Origin: Streptomyces roseicoloratus
Lineage (GTDB): Bacteria > Actinomycetota > Actinomycetes > Streptomycetales > Streptomycetaceae
Direction: 5' to 3'
Assembly (NCBI RefSeq): GCF_004117935.1
Contig: NZ_SDOY01000112.1
Span: forward strand, 1 to 64,000
Length of the DNA: 64,000 bases
Part shown: in pieces, positions 25,683 to 34,434 of the stretch
Numbering within the stretch: position 1 is the first letter of the stretch
Layout: each line of letters starts with the position of its first letter
Notes under the pieces: generated by a model
What the model saw: only the letters and a program-made list of their open reading frames with translations
Told to the model about the DNA's origin: nothing
The model's database searches: none
Program-made: the position numbers and the translations under genes

Positions 25683-26600
25683 ATGTCTGTCACCTCCACC
25701 GAACTCCGAATCAGCGCGACGCTCTTCACCGGACGTCGTGTCCGTCGGGGAGCGGCCGCCTCCGCCGGTCTCCTCCTCGCCGCCGCCCTCACCGGCTGCG
25801 CCGGCTCGGCGAAGGCCGACACCGGGGCCCTCCAGGCCAGCGGCTCCACCACGGTCGCCCCGGTCGCCTCCGACGCCGCCGAGGCGCTGAAGGCGAAGGG
25901 CCTGAACGTCACCGTCGCCACCCAGGGCGGCTCCGCCGGCGGCATCTCCCAGCTCGGCACCGGCCAGATCGAGATCGCGCTGAGCTCCAAGCCGCTCGCC
26001 GACAAGGACCACAAGGCCTACCCGGACGCCGACTTCGTGATCACCCAGATCGGCGCGGACGCGGTCGGCGTCATCATCACCAAGGAGGTCGCCGACGGCG
26101 GGGTGAAGAGCCTGTCCAAGGCGCAGGTGCAGGGCCTGTTCGAGGGCAGGATCTCCAACTGGAAGGAGGTCGGAGGCCCCGATCTCCAGGTCTTCGTCTA
26201 CGACAAGGAGCCCGGCCGCGGCACCCGCGAGGTCCTCGACAAGTTCGTCTACGGCAAGGGTGAGCCGCCGGCCCCGCCGCAGTCCGCGAACTACGCGGTC
26301 GTCGGCGGCAACACCGAGACCCGCAACAAGTTGAAGTCCACCCGGGGTTCCATCGCTCCGCTGTCGACCGGCTTCATCGACGGCCACTCCGACCTGGTCG
26401 CCGTGCCCCTGGACGGCATCGCCCCCACCATGGCCAACGTCGCCTCCGGCAAGTACCCGATGACCCGCCCGCTGTACATGATCACCAACGGGCAGCCGAA
26501 GGGTGCGACCAAGCAGTACATCGACTACATCCTGTCGGCCGAGGGCCAGAAGCTGCTGCCCAAGCACGGCTACCTCACCCGCCAGCAGATGGGCCTCTGA
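25683..26600 (+). CDS. pstS: PstS-like phosphate/arsenate-binding lipoprotein
   Basis: 305 aa with a lipoprotein signal (GLLLAAALTGCAGS, lipidation at Cys). The body is PstS-type: ASGSTTVAPVASDAAEAL, TQGGSAGGISQLGTGQIEIALSS, DAVGVIITKEV, VFVYDKEPGRGTREVL and YIDYILSAEGQKLL. SGSTT and RGTR are the oxyanion-binding motifs. It is first gene of a pst-type operon divergent from arsR3. Context inside an arsenic cluster suggests oxyanion import adapted to arsenate-rich conditions, either selective phosphate uptake or arsenate supply; sequence alone cannot tell. Confidence 0.9.
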   Translation: MSVTSTELRISATLFTGRRVRRGAAASAGLLLAAALTGCAGSAKADTGALQASGSTTVAPVASDAAEALKAKGLNVTVATQGGSAGGISQLGTGQIEIALSSKPLADKDHKAYPDADFVITQIGADAVGVIITKEVADGGVKSLSKAQVQGLFEGRISNWKEVGGPDLQVFVYDKEPGRGTREVLDKFVYGKGEPPAPPQSANYAVVGGNTETRNKLKSTRGSIAPLSTGFIDGHSDLVAVPLDGIAPTMANVASGKYPMTRPLYMITNGQPKGATKQYIDYILSAEGQKLLPKHGYLTRQQMGL

Positions 26601-26601
26601 C

Positions 26602-28434
26602 ATGAGCCTCACCCTGGAGCGCCCCGCCAAGGCGCCCGCAGCCACCGAGAGGAGGCCGCCCGAGAAGGGCGGCCGCCCCGGCCGGGCGAGATGGGTCTGG
26701 GGCTGGGCCTACAGCGGCGTCCTGTCCGTCGTCCTCGCCCTCGCGGTCCTGGTCGGCTACCTGGCCGACGGCATCGCGAGCGGCACGGTCGACTGGGGAG
26801 CCCTGCTCGGCGACTCGGTCTGGAGCCCGGGCAACCTCGCCTTCGGCGGGCTCGCCATGATCTACGGCTCGGCGGTCGTCTGCGTCCTCGCCCTGGTCCT
26901 CGCCGTGCCCGTGGGCTGGGCCGCTGCCGTCGCCCTCTCCGAGTACCTGCCGCCCCGCCTCGCCAAGCCGCTGCGCCTGAGCATCGAACTCCTGGCAGCG
27001 GTTCCCTCCATCGTCTACGGCCTCATCGGCATCATGGTGATCCGGCCGTTCGTCGCCGGCCTCGGCAATGTGCCGGGCGGGGACAGCATCCTCGCCGCCG
27101 GCATCGTCCTCGCCGTGATGATCATGCCGACGATCGTCGCGGTCAGCGTCGACGCGCTGGCCGCCGTCCCCGGCCGCTACCGGGAGGCCGCGTACTCCCT
27201 CGGCCTGACCCGCCGCGAGGTCGTCCGCTCCGCCGTACTCCCCCAGGCCCGGTCCGGCATGCGCGCCGGCGTCCTGCTCGGACTGGCCCGGGCACTCGGC
27301 GAAGCCATCGCGGTCTTCATGGTCATCGGCCGCGCCGACGGACGGCTCCCGGAGTCCTTCGGGGACTTCTTCTCCTCCCTCGTACGCCCCGGTCAGACGC
27401 TCACCACCAAGCTGGCCGGCCCCGAGCCGATGCTCGCGGGCACCTCCGGCCCGTACTTCGCCGCCCTGTGCGGACTCGGCATCATCCTGCTGGCCCTGGT
27501 CGCCGCCGCGACCGTCTGGGGCACCCGCGGATCCACGTCCCGGGCGGGGCACGGTCCCCGCGTCCCGCGAGCCTCCGCGTGGATGCGCGGCCCCAAGGAC
27601 CGACTGACCACGGCCGTCCGGTACGGAGCCCTGCTGCTGCCGACCGCCCTCCTGCTCGGCATGCTCGGCATCCTGCTCGCGCGGGGCGGGGCCGCCCTCA
27701 ACCCGGCCTTCTGGTTCACCCCCTCCGCCGGCGCCGCCGACGGAGGCATCCGCGACCAGATCGTCGGCACGCTCCTGCTCCTCGCCACCACGGCCCTGAT
27801 CGCACTGCCGCTCGGCTACGGAGCGGGCATCGTCATCGGCACGCGTGCCTCCGCCAAGACCTCCCGGATACTGGAGACGCTGACCGTGGCGGTCGGCGGA
27901 ACACCCACCATCCTCCTCGGCCTGGCCGGATACGTCCTCCTCTGCACGACCATGGGCTGGGGCCGGTCCTGGCTCGCCGGAGCCGTCGTCCTGGTCCCCG
28001 TCGTGGTGCCGGTCGTCGCCCTCACCACCGCGGGACGCGTCCGCGGGATGCCGGGCGAACTCACCGAGAGCGCCTTCGCGCTGGGGCTGACACGGTCCCA
28101 GTACATCCGCTCCGTGGTCATCCCCTACACGTGGCCGGCCACGCTCACCGGCCTCCTCCTCGGACTTGCCCGCGCGGCCGGCGAGACGGCGCCCCTGATC
28201 TTCACCGCCACGGTGTTCTTCGGGGCCCCCGCCCTGCCGACCGGCGTCGTCAACGCCCCCGTCCAAGCCCTGCCCACGCACATCTTCACCCTGTCTCAGG
28301 ACTCCGGCGCCCCCGAGGCGATCGCCCAGGCGTGGGGCAGCGCCCTCGTCCTGGTCCTGATCACGGCGGGACTCCTCACCCTGGCCGTCTTCCTGCGCAA
28401 CCGATTCGAAGGAGCACGACGTTGGACAACGTGA
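26602..28434 (+). CDS. Fused PstC-PstA permease of a phosphate-type ABC importer
   Basis: 610 aa combining two permease domains that are normally separate. The first half (to about residue 300) is PstC-like: MIYGSAVVCVLALVLAVPVG, ELLAAVPSIVYGLIG, REAAYSLGLTRREVVRSAVLPQARSGMRAGV, LARALGEAIAVFMVIG. The second half is PstA-like: TLLLLATTALIALPLGYGAGI, VGGTPTILLGLAGYVLL, TESAFALGLTRSQYIRSVVIPYTWPATLTGLLLGLARAAGETAPLI. Each carries its own EAA loop. ATG is 1 bp after the pstS stop; pstB overlaps the end. Fusion is seen in some actinobacterial pst systems but is unusual. Confidence 0.9.
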   Translation: MSLTLERPAKAPAATERRPPEKGGRPGRARWVWGWAYSGVLSVVLALAVLVGYLADGIASGTVDWGALLGDSVWSPGNLAFGGLAMIYGSAVVCVLALVLAVPVGWAAAVALSEYLPPRLAKPLRLSIELLAAVPSIVYGLIGIMVIRPFVAGLGNVPGGDSILAAGIVLAVMIMPTIVAVSVDALAAVPGRYREAAYSLGLTRREVVRSAVLPQARSGMRAGVLLGLARALGEAIAVFMVIGRADGRLPESFGDFFSSLVRPGQTLTTKLAGPEPMLAGTSGPYFAALCGLGIILLALVAAATVWGTRGSTSRAGHGPRVPRASAWMRGPKDRLTTAVRYGALLLPTALLLGMLGILLARGGAALNPAFWFTPSAGAADGGIRDQIVGTLLLLATTALIALPLGYGAGIVIGTRASAKTSRILETLTVAVGGTPTILLGLAGYVLLCTTMGWGRSWLAGAVVLVPVVVPVVALTTAGRVRGMPGELTESAFALGLTRSQYIRSVVIPYTWPATLTGLLLGLARAAGETAPLIFTATVFFGAPALPTGVVNAPVQALPTHIFTLSQDSGAPEAIAQAWGSALVLVLITAGLLTLAVFLRNRFEGARRWTT

Positions 28435-29138
28435 CGACGGGGAACGCGTCCCCGGAGAACGTGATCGCCGTCCGCGGCCTGCGGGTCCTCGACGGAAAGA
28501 AGACCTTGGTCGGGCCGGTCACCTTCGAGCTGCCCGCCGGCTCCACCACCGGCCTGTGCGGCCCTTCCGGCGCCGGCAAGTCCACGGTGCTGCGCGCCCT
28601 GGTCGACCTCCTCCCGCACGGACTGCGGCGGGACGGCGAGGTGGACGTGCAGGGGCGCACGGTCTGCTGCGGGAAGGGGGACGCGACCCTGCGGAGCACG
28701 GTCGTCCTGGTGCCGCAGACGCCGGTGGTCTTCGGCGGAAGCATCATGGACAACGCCCTGTTCGGCCTCCGCCACCTGGTCCGCGCCTCGCGGACGGAGC
28801 TGCGGGACCGGATGGAGAAGGCGCTGCGGGAGTCGGGCCTGTGGAACGAGGTCCGCGACCGGCTCGACACCCCGGCGCACTCCCTCTCCAACGGCCAGCG
28901 GCAGCGGCTGTGCCTGGCCCGGGCCCTCGCCCTGGAGCCGGCGGCGCTCCTGCTGGACGAGCCGACCAGCGCCCTGGACGAGCGCAGCCGTGACACGGTC
29001 GAGGAGTCGGTGGCGGCGCTGCGAGGCAACCGTACGGTGCTGCTCGTGTCGCACGACCCGGGTCAGGTGGAGCGGCTCTGCGACCGTACGGTCAAGCTGG
29101 AGCTGCCGGAGGCGGCCGCGCTGGTGACCGCCTCCTGA
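28422..29138 (+). CDS. pstB: PstB-like ABC ATPase
   Basis: 238 aa, the ATPase of the importer: Walker A GPSGAGKS, Q-loop VLVPQTP, signature LSNGQRQR (Asn for the usual Gly), Walker B ALLLDEPTSALD, switch His in LLVSHD. I chose the TTG at 28422 because GAAGGAG lies 7 nt upstream; a GTG three codons later overlaps the stop of the permease gene. Slightly short compared with housekeeping PstB (about 250-260). Confidence 0.88.
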   Translation: MDNVTTGNASPENVIAVRGLRVLDGKKTLVGPVTFELPAGSTTGLCGPSGAGKSTVLRALVDLLPHGLRRDGEVDVQGRTVCCGKGDATLRSTVVLVPQTPVVFGGSIMDNALFGLRHLVRASRTELRDRMEKALRESGLWNEVRDRLDTPAHSLSNGQRQRLCLARALALEPAALLLDEPTSALDERSRDTVEESVAALRGNRTVLLVSHDPGQVERLCDRTVKLELPEAAALVTAS

Positions 29139-29163
29139 GTCCCGCATGGCGCATGTCGTCGAA

Positions 29164-29206
29164 CGGGCCCGGTCCGTCGTGAGGAAGGCACGACGGACCG
29201 GGCCCG
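29164..29206. terminator. Bidirectional terminator between pstB and trxB
   Basis: Perfect 18-bp arms beginning CGGGCCCGG, with a 7-nt loop, between two convergent genes. Confidence 0.92.
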
Positions 29207-29214
29207 CCGTCTGT

Positions 29215-30222
29215 TCAGCCGGCGCTGACGAGCCCGGTCTCCGCGGCCGGTTCCGCGTCACGGAGGGCCGCGAGGTACCGCTCGGCGTCGAGGGCGGCGG
29301 CGCAGCCGGAGCCCGCGGCCGTGATGGCCTGGCGGTAGATGTGGTCGACCACGTCGCCGGCGCCGAAGACACCCGGGAGGCTCGTACGGGTCGTCGGGGA
29401 CTGCGTCTTCAGGTAGCCGTCGTCGTCGAGTTCGAGCTGGTCGGCGAAGAGTTCGGTGCGCGGGTCGTGGCCGATGGCGATGAACAGGCCGGTCGCGTCC
29501 AGCTCGCGGGTGTCGCCCGTCAGGACGTCCCGCAGGACGACGCCGGACAGCATGCCGTTCTCGGACTTGATCTCGGCGATCTCGCTGTCGAAGGCGAAGG
29601 AGATCTTGTCCTCGGCGAAGGCGCGGTTCTGCATGGTCTTGGAGGCGCGCAGGGTGGAGCGGCGGTGGACGACGGTGACCGAACGGGCGAAGCGGGTGAG
29701 GAAGGTGGCCTCCTCCATGGCGGTGTCACCGCCGCCGACCACGATGATGTCGCGGTCACGGAAGAAGAAGCCGTCGCAGGTGGCACACCAGGAGACGCCG
29801 CGGCCCGACAGCTCGTCCTCCTGGGGGAGGCCGAGCTTGCGGTAGCCGGAGCCGGTGGCGATGATCACGGTCTTGGCGCGGTGGACGGTGCCGGCGGAGT
29901 CGGTGAGGAGCTTGATGTCACCGGCGAGATCGACGGAGACGATGTCGTCGTCGATCATCTCGGCGCCGAACCTGACCGCCTGGGCCCGCATGTTCTCCAT
30001 GAGGTCCGGGCCGTCGATGCCCTGCGGGAAGCCGGGGAAGTTCTCGACCTCGGTGGTGGTGGTGAGCGAACCGCCGACGAATATGGAGCTGCCGAAGAGC
30101 AGTGGCTTGAGCTGGGCGCGGGCCGTGTAGAGCGCGGCGGTGTACCCGGCGGGGCCGGAGCCGATGATGATGACCTCGCGGACGTCGTCCTGGGCGCCGG
30201 TCGGGGTCGTGGCGGTCGTCAT
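29215..30222 (-). CDS. arsT: Thioredoxin reductase (ArsT)
   Basis: 335-aa FAD/NADPH enzyme: IIGSGPAGYTAALY (FAD), redox motif CATC, VVGGGDTAMEEA (NADPH) and GVFGAGDVVD. In Streptomyces plasmid and chromosomal ars operons (arsRBOCT) the trxB-like arsT gene regenerates the thiols used by ArsC. Here it is directly after arsC, same strand, 7 bp apart. Cytoplasmic; no truncation. Confidence 0.93.
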   Translation of the reverse strand: MTTATTPTGAQDDVREVIIIGSGPAGYTAALYTARAQLKPLLFGSSIFVGGSLTTTTEVENFPGFPQGIDGPDLMENMRAQAVRFGAEMIDDDIVSVDLAGDIKLLTDSAGTVHRAKTVIIATGSGYRKLGLPQEDELSGRGVSWCATCDGFFFRDRDIIVVGGGDTAMEEATFLTRFARSVTVVHRRSTLRASKTMQNRAFAEDKISFAFDSEIAEIKSENGMLSGVVLRDVLTGDTRELDATGLFIAIGHDPRTELFADQLELDDDGYLKTQSPTTRTSLPGVFGAGDVVDHIYRQAITAAGSGCAAALDAERYLAALRDAEPAAETGLVSAG

Positions 30223-30229
30223 GGTGAGG

Positions 30230-30661
30230 TCAGTTCTCCTGCTTCTCGGCGTTCTTGGAGTCGATCTTCGCGATGAGGCCCTCGATGAGCCCCTTGATCT
30301 CGTCCCGGATGGGACGGACGGCCTCGACCCCCTGGCCGGCCGGGTCCTCCAGGACCCAGTCGAGGTAGGTCTTGCCGGGGAAGTACGGGCAGGCGTCGCC
30401 GCAGCCCATGGTGATGATGTAGTCCGACGCCCGGGCGGCCTCGACGGTCAGGACCTTCGGCTGCTGGTCGGAGATGTCGATGCCGAGCTCGGCCATGGCG
30501 GCCACGGCGGACGGGTTGACCTGGTCGCCGGGGAGCGAGCCGGCGGACCGAACCTCGACGCGGTCACCCGCCAGGTGGCGGAGGAATCCGGCGGCCATCT
30601 GGGAGCGGCCCGCGTTGTGGACGCAGACGAACAGGACGGACGCGAGCGGGGAGTCGGACAT
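30230..30661 (-). CDS. arsC: Arsenate reductase ArsC (low-MW phosphatase fold)
   Basis: 143 aa. P-loop VCVHNAGRSQMAAGF gives the CX5R catalytic motif; a second thiol pair lies in MGCGDACPYFPGK, as in thioredoxin-coupled ArsC; the acid is in YLDW.LEDP. Reduces As(V) to As(III), supplying substrate for the Acr3 pump. Start ATG with AAGGA; an in-frame ATG 15 bp upstream is less well placed. Divergent from arsR4-acr3-arsO. Confidence 0.94.
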   Translation of the reverse strand: MSDSPLASVLFVCVHNAGRSQMAAGFLRHLAGDRVEVRSAGSLPGDQVNPSAVAAMAELGIDISDQQPKVLTVEAARASDYIITMGCGDACPYFPGKTYLDWVLEDPAGQGVEAVRPIRDEIKGLIEGLIAKIDSKNAEKQEN

Positions 30662-30689
30662 CGGTTCTTCCTTCACGGCAAGCAGCTGT

Positions 30690-30742
30690 CAGCCTGGGCT
30701 GGCATCAGCCATCAGTGATGTGAGAGTATCAGCCCATGCTGA
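30690..30742. promoter_or_regulatory. ArsR4 operator region
   Basis: Two small palindromes, CAGCC-TG-GGCTG (30690-30701) and TCAGC-CCAT-GCTGA (30729-30742), with ATCAG half-sites between them. The second covers the arsR4 start codon, consistent with autorepression and control of arsC/arsT. Confidence 0.55.
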
Positions 30743-31044
30743 CGTCAGTCGACACTGAGTTGATGCGAGTCCTGGCCGACCCGCTCAGGCTCCGGATCGT
30801 GACCCTGCTCGCCCGCGAGACCCTGTGCACCACGCACCTGGTGGAGGAGACAGGGGCCAGACAGACCAACCTCTCCAACCACCTCAAGGTGCTGCGGGAG
30901 GCCGGGGTCGTGGAGACCGAGCCGTGCGGCCGGTTCACGTACTACCGACTGAAGCCCGAGGTCCTCGACTCGCTCGCCGCGCGGTTCGCCGGCCTCGCCG
31001 AGACCGCCCGCGCCCACGCCGACACCAAGAGGTCCTGCCCGTGA
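30736..31044 (+). CDS. arsR: ArsR-family regulator 4
   Basis: 102-aa repressor: VDTELMRVLADPLRLRIVTLL, recognition helix ARQTNLSNHLKVLREAGVVETEPCGRFTYYRL. Cysteines: ETLCTTHLV (single, no CxC), EPCG, and KRSCP at the C terminus, an alternative thiol arrangement as in some actinobacterial As(III) sensors. GTG of acr3 overlaps its stop. Confidence 0.92.
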   Translation: MLTSVDTELMRVLADPLRLRIVTLLARETLCTTHLVEETGARQTNLSNHLKVLREAGVVETEPCGRFTYYRLKPEVLDSLAARFAGLAETARAHADTKRSCP

Positions 31045-32126
31045 CCCCCGCCGCCGCCGTGACCACGAGCACCGAGAAGTCCGTGGTCGCGAAGCTGTCG
31101 ACCCTCGACCGCTTCCTCGCCGTCTGGATCCTCCTGGCCATGGGCCTCGGCCTCGGGCTCGGGCGGCTGGTCCCCGGCCTGAACGACGCTCTCGCCAAGG
31201 TCGAGATCGGCGGCATCTCGCTGCCGATCGCCGTCGGCCTGCTGATCATGATGTACCCGGTCCTCGCCAAGGTCCGCTACGACCGCCTCGACGCGGTCAC
31301 CGGCGACAAGAAGCTCATGGTGTCGTCGCTGGTGATCAACTGGGTCCTCGGCCCGGCGATCATGTTCGCGCTCGCCTGGACCTTCCTGCCGGACCTGCCC
31401 GAGTACCGCACCGGGCTGATCATCGTCGGCCTGGCCCGCTGCATCGCCATGGTCATCATCTGGAACGACCTCGCCTGCGGCGACCGCGAGGCGGCGGCCG
31501 TCCTGGTGGCGCTGAACTCGGTCTTCCAGGTCATCGCGTTCGGCCTGCTGGGCTGGTTCTACCTCGACCTGCTCCCGGGCCGGCTGGGCCTGGGCGAGGG
31601 CGAGTCCCTGGACATCTCCCTGTGGAAGATCGCGCTGAACGTGGTCATCTTCCTCGGCGTCCCGCTGCTGGCCGGGTTCCTCACCCGCCGCGTCGGCGAG
31701 AAGAGGCTGGGCCGGGAGTCGTACGAGGCGAAGTTCCTGCCGAAGATCGGCCCGTGGGCCCTCTACGGCCTGCTCTTCACCATCGTGATCCTCTTCGCCC
31801 TCCAGGGGAAGACGATCACGTCCCAGCCGCTCGACGTCGCCCGCATCGCGCTCCCCCTCCTCGTCTACTTCGCGATCATGTGGTTCGGCACCTTCGCGCT
31901 CGGCAAGGCCATCGGCCTGAACTACGACCGCACGGCGACCCTCGCCTTCACGGCGGCCGGCAACAACTTCGAACTCGCCATCGCCGTCGCCATCGCCACC
32001 TTCGGCGTCACCTCCGGCCAGGCCCTGTCCGGCGTCGTCGGCCCCTTGATCGAGGTCCCGGTCCTCGTCGCCCTGGTCTACGTGTCGCTGGCCTGGCGCA
32101 GGAAGTTCGCCCCCACCCAGCAGTAG
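31041..32126 (+). CDS. acr3: Acr3-type arsenite efflux permease
   Basis: 361 aa, ten membrane segments. Family landmarks: GLLIMMYPVLAKVRYD, GLARCIAMVIIWNDLACGD (the conserved ArsB/Acr3 Cys region) and FTAAGNNFELAIAVAIATFG. Exports As(III) using the proton-motive force. GTG start overlaps the arsR4 stop (translational coupling). Confidence 0.95.
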   Translation: MTPAAAVTTSTEKSVVAKLSTLDRFLAVWILLAMGLGLGLGRLVPGLNDALAKVEIGGISLPIAVGLLIMMYPVLAKVRYDRLDAVTGDKKLMVSSLVINWVLGPAIMFALAWTFLPDLPEYRTGLIIVGLARCIAMVIIWNDLACGDREAAAVLVALNSVFQVIAFGLLGWFYLDLLPGRLGLGEGESLDISLWKIALNVVIFLGVPLLAGFLTRRVGEKRLGRESYEAKFLPKIGPWALYGLLFTIVILFALQGKTITSQPLDVARIALPLLVYFAIMWFGTFALGKAIGLNYDRTATLAFTAAGNNFELAIAVAIATFGVTSGQALSGVVGPLIEVPVLVALVYVSLAWRRKFAPTQQ

Positions 32127-32148
32127 GCGTCGTCACGCGCCACCACCA

Positions 32149-32180
32149 GGTGCCCCGCCCGCCGATCGGGCCGGGGCACC
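32149..32180. terminator. Hairpin between acr3 and arsO
   Basis: GGTGCCCCG / CGGGGCACC, 9-bp arms with a 14-nt loop; may attenuate transcription into arsO. Confidence 0.55.
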
Positions 32181-32204
32181 GTCGTCGAGAAGGGAAACCC
32201 GGGC

Positions 32205-33296
32205 ATGCCCCAGCACCAGACCGCCGACGCCGACGCCGACGTCGTCGTCATCGGCGGAGGCCAGGCGGGCCTCGCAGCCGGCTACCACCTGCGCCGGGCC
32301 GGCCTGGACTTCGTGATCCTGGACGCCGAAACGGCCCCCGGCGGCGCCTGGCAGCACACCTGGGACTCCCTCCACCTCTTCTCCCCCGCCGCGTACTCGT
32401 CCCTCCCCGGCCGCCTGATGCCCCCGCAACCGGGCGAGACCTACCCCGACGCCGCGCACGTCGTCACGTACCTCACCGACTACGAACAGCGCTACGACCT
32501 CCCGGTCCACCGCGCCGTACGCGTCTCCGGCGTCCACCGCGACGGCGAACGCCTGCGCGTCGAGACCGACTCCGGCATCTGGCGGGCCCGCGCGGTCATC
32601 AGCGCGACGGGCACCTGGTCCCGCCCTTTCATCCCGGCCGTCCCCGGCCGCACCGAGTTCCAGGGAACCCAGCTCCACACCGTGGAGTACCGACGGCCCT
32701 CCGACTTCGCCGGGCGAAAGGTGATCGTGGTCGGCGGCGGCAACTCCGGCGCCCAGATCGCCGCCGACCTGGCTGACGGCTCCGACCTGACCTGGGTCAC
32801 CCTCCGCGAACCCCGCTACCTCGCCGACGACATCGACGGCCGCGCCCTCTTCGACCACGCCACCGCACGCCGCAAGGCCCTCGACGAAGGCCGCACCGAC
32901 ACCGGCGGCGTCGCCTCCCTCGGCGACATCGTCGCCGTCCCCCCGGTCCGCGCCGCCCGCGACGCCGGACTCCTCAAGCCCCAGCCCATGTTCACCCGGC
33001 TCACCGCGGCCGGCGTGGATTGGCCCGACGGCACGAGGGCGGACGCCGACGCGATCATCTGGTGCACCGGCTTCCGCCCCGCCCTCGCCCACCTCGCCCC
33101 GCTCGGCCTGCGCGGCCCCCGCGGCCACATCCCCACCGCCGGCACCCAGGCCCTCGCCGACCCCCGCCTCCACCTCCTCGGCTACGGCGACTGGACCGGC
33201 CCCGCCTCCGCCACCCTCATCGGCGTCGGCCGCCCCGCCCGCGACGCGGCCCGCGCGATCGCCGAGCTCCTGCGCCAGCGGTTCGACGGCGCCTGA
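32205..33296 (+). CDS. arsO: ArsO flavin-dependent monooxygenase
   Basis: 363 aa. FAD-binding [18 protein letters not shown]-binding [15 protein letters not shown]; the FMO/BVMO-type linker ATGTW.RPFIP; a conserved WCTGFRP near the end. ArsO is the flavoprotein of Streptomyces arsRBOCT operons; it is required for full resistance but its substrate is not settled. It follows acr3 by 78 bp. Confidence 0.85.
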   Translation: MPQHQTADADADVVVIGGGQAGLAAGYHLRRAGLDFVILDAETAPGGAWQHTWDSLHLFSPAAYSSLPGRLMPPQPGETYPDAAHVVTYLTDYEQRYDLPVHRAVRVSGVHRDGERLRVETDSGIWRARAVISATGTWSRPFIPAVPGRTEFQGTQLHTVEYRRPSDFAGRKVIVVGGGNSGAQIAADLADGSDLTWVTLREPRYLADDIDGRALFDHATARRKALDEGRTDTGGVASLGDIVAVPPVRAARDAGLLKPQPMFTRLTAAGVDWPDGTRADADAIIWCTGFRPALAHLAPLGLRGPRGHIPTAGTQALADPRLHLLGYGDWTGPASATLIGVGRPARDAARAIAELLRQRFDGA

Positions 33297-33552
33297 ATCG
33301 AGGAAGCCGGACCGACCGACGCGTCGGGCGATTCCGGCTGCTCCGCTGCGTGCGCCACACTGAGGAGACGCAAGAAGTCGACCCCGCGATGCTCCAGCAG
33401 CGTACGGACACCCACCGACGTGAAGGGGCGTCATTTCCCGGCGCCCCCACGTCCCCGCGCACGCGCTGGGCACGGGACGTGCGCGGTACTGGGGCGCGTG
33501 TCGAAAGTCCCGCCTGCCCTTCGGGCAGACGACGCTCCTTTCGGCACACTCC
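33297..33552. other. Intergenic stretch with copy A of a 55-63-bp direct repeat
   Basis: No gene supported. The last 51 bp (from 33502) and the first bases after are copy A of the repeat described separately. Confidence 0.5.
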
Positions 33553-33556
33553 CTAG
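33502..33556. repeat. Direct repeat copy A (hairpin-containing)
   Basis: CGAAAGTCCCGCCTGCCC, loop, GGGCAGACGACGCTCCTTTCG, then ACAC..CCCTAG. Matches copy B at 34958-35020 almost base for base, apart from loop and CA-repeat length. The hairpin CTGCCC/GGGCAG suggests a terminator. Confidence 0.7.
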
Positions 33557-34365
33557 CCGACGGCCTGGCTGCGGCGTTCCAGCAGCACCGTGTCCCGCCA
33601 GCGGCCGTGGTGGCGGCCGACGCGCTCGCGCCGGCCGATGACGCGGAAGCCCGCGCGCCTGTGGAGGGCGAGGCTGGCGGTGTTCTCGGGGAAGATTCCG
33701 GACTGGATCGTCCAGATCCCGGCCGCTTCGGTGGAGTCGATCAGGGCCGTCAGGAGCGCGTGGGCGACGCCGCGACCGCGGGCCTCGGGGTGGACGTACA
33801 CCGAGTGCTCGACCACGCCCGCGTACACGCGGCGGTCGGAGACGGCGGAGGCAGCCGTCCAGCCTAGCACGCCGGCCTCGCCGAGGGCGACGAAGCGGTG
33901 CGCGGGCAGTCTGCCCGCGTCGAAGACCTCCCACGTCGGGGCGGCGGTCTCGAACGTGGCGTCGCCCTCGTCGATCCCCGCCTGGTAGATCGCCAGGACC
34001 TGCTCGGCGTGGTCCGCGGTCATCGGTGCCACGGCGAACTCGGCACCCGTCTCGCGGGAGGGCCCGCCCACGATCGCCCGGACCGCGTGCGGGAACGCCG
34101 TCAGGCAAGCGGGGTTCACGGAGCACAGGGTGGACGTGCCCTGCTTCTCGGAGAGGACGAACCGGGCCTCGGTCAGGATCCTCAGGTGGTGGGAGACGGT
34201 CGACTGACCGATCTCCACCTGGGCGACCAGCTCGCCCACGGCCATCGGCCGCCCCGCCCTGGCGAGGAGGCGCAGCAGCCGTACGCGGGTGGGGTCGCCG
34301 AGCGCGGCGAACCACGCGGCGTAGGTCCGGGCCTGCTCTTCGGTGATCAACTCGGGCTTCTCCAT
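33553..34365 (-). CDS. ArsR-acetyltransferase (ArsN-type GNAT) fusion
   Basis: 270 aa. Residues 1-100: ArsR winged helix (TYAAWFAALGDPTRVRLLRLL, GQSTVSHHLRILTEARFVLSEKQGTSTLCSV) with Cys in LCSVNPACL. Residues about 108-270: GNAT domain (AVAPMTADHAEQVLAIYQAGIDEGDATFETAAPTWEVF ... VYVHPEARGRGVAHALLTALI ... IFPENTASLALHRRAGFRVIGRRERVGRHHG), the phosphinothricin/arsinothricin N-acetyltransferase type (ArsN1). It probably represses its own promoter and acetylates an organoarsenical amino acid. Which compound cannot be read from sequence. Start ATG. Confidence 0.85.
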   Translation of the reverse strand: MEKPELITEEQARTYAAWFAALGDPTRVRLLRLLARAGRPMAVGELVAQVEIGQSTVSHHLRILTEARFVLSEKQGTSTLCSVNPACLTAFPHAVRAIVGGPSRETGAEFAVAPMTADHAEQVLAIYQAGIDEGDATFETAAPTWEVFDAGRLPAHRFVALGEAGVLGWTAASAVSDRRVYAGVVEHSVYVHPEARGRGVAHALLTALIDSTEAAGIWTIQSGIFPENTASLALHRRAGFRVIGRRERVGRHHGRWRDTVLLERRSQAVG

Positions 34366-34434
34366 CGAAGATCCACGATATGAGATGGAAGCATCCTTGG
34401 CCAGAGCCTCGCCTCCCTGCGAGGATCGCCCGCC

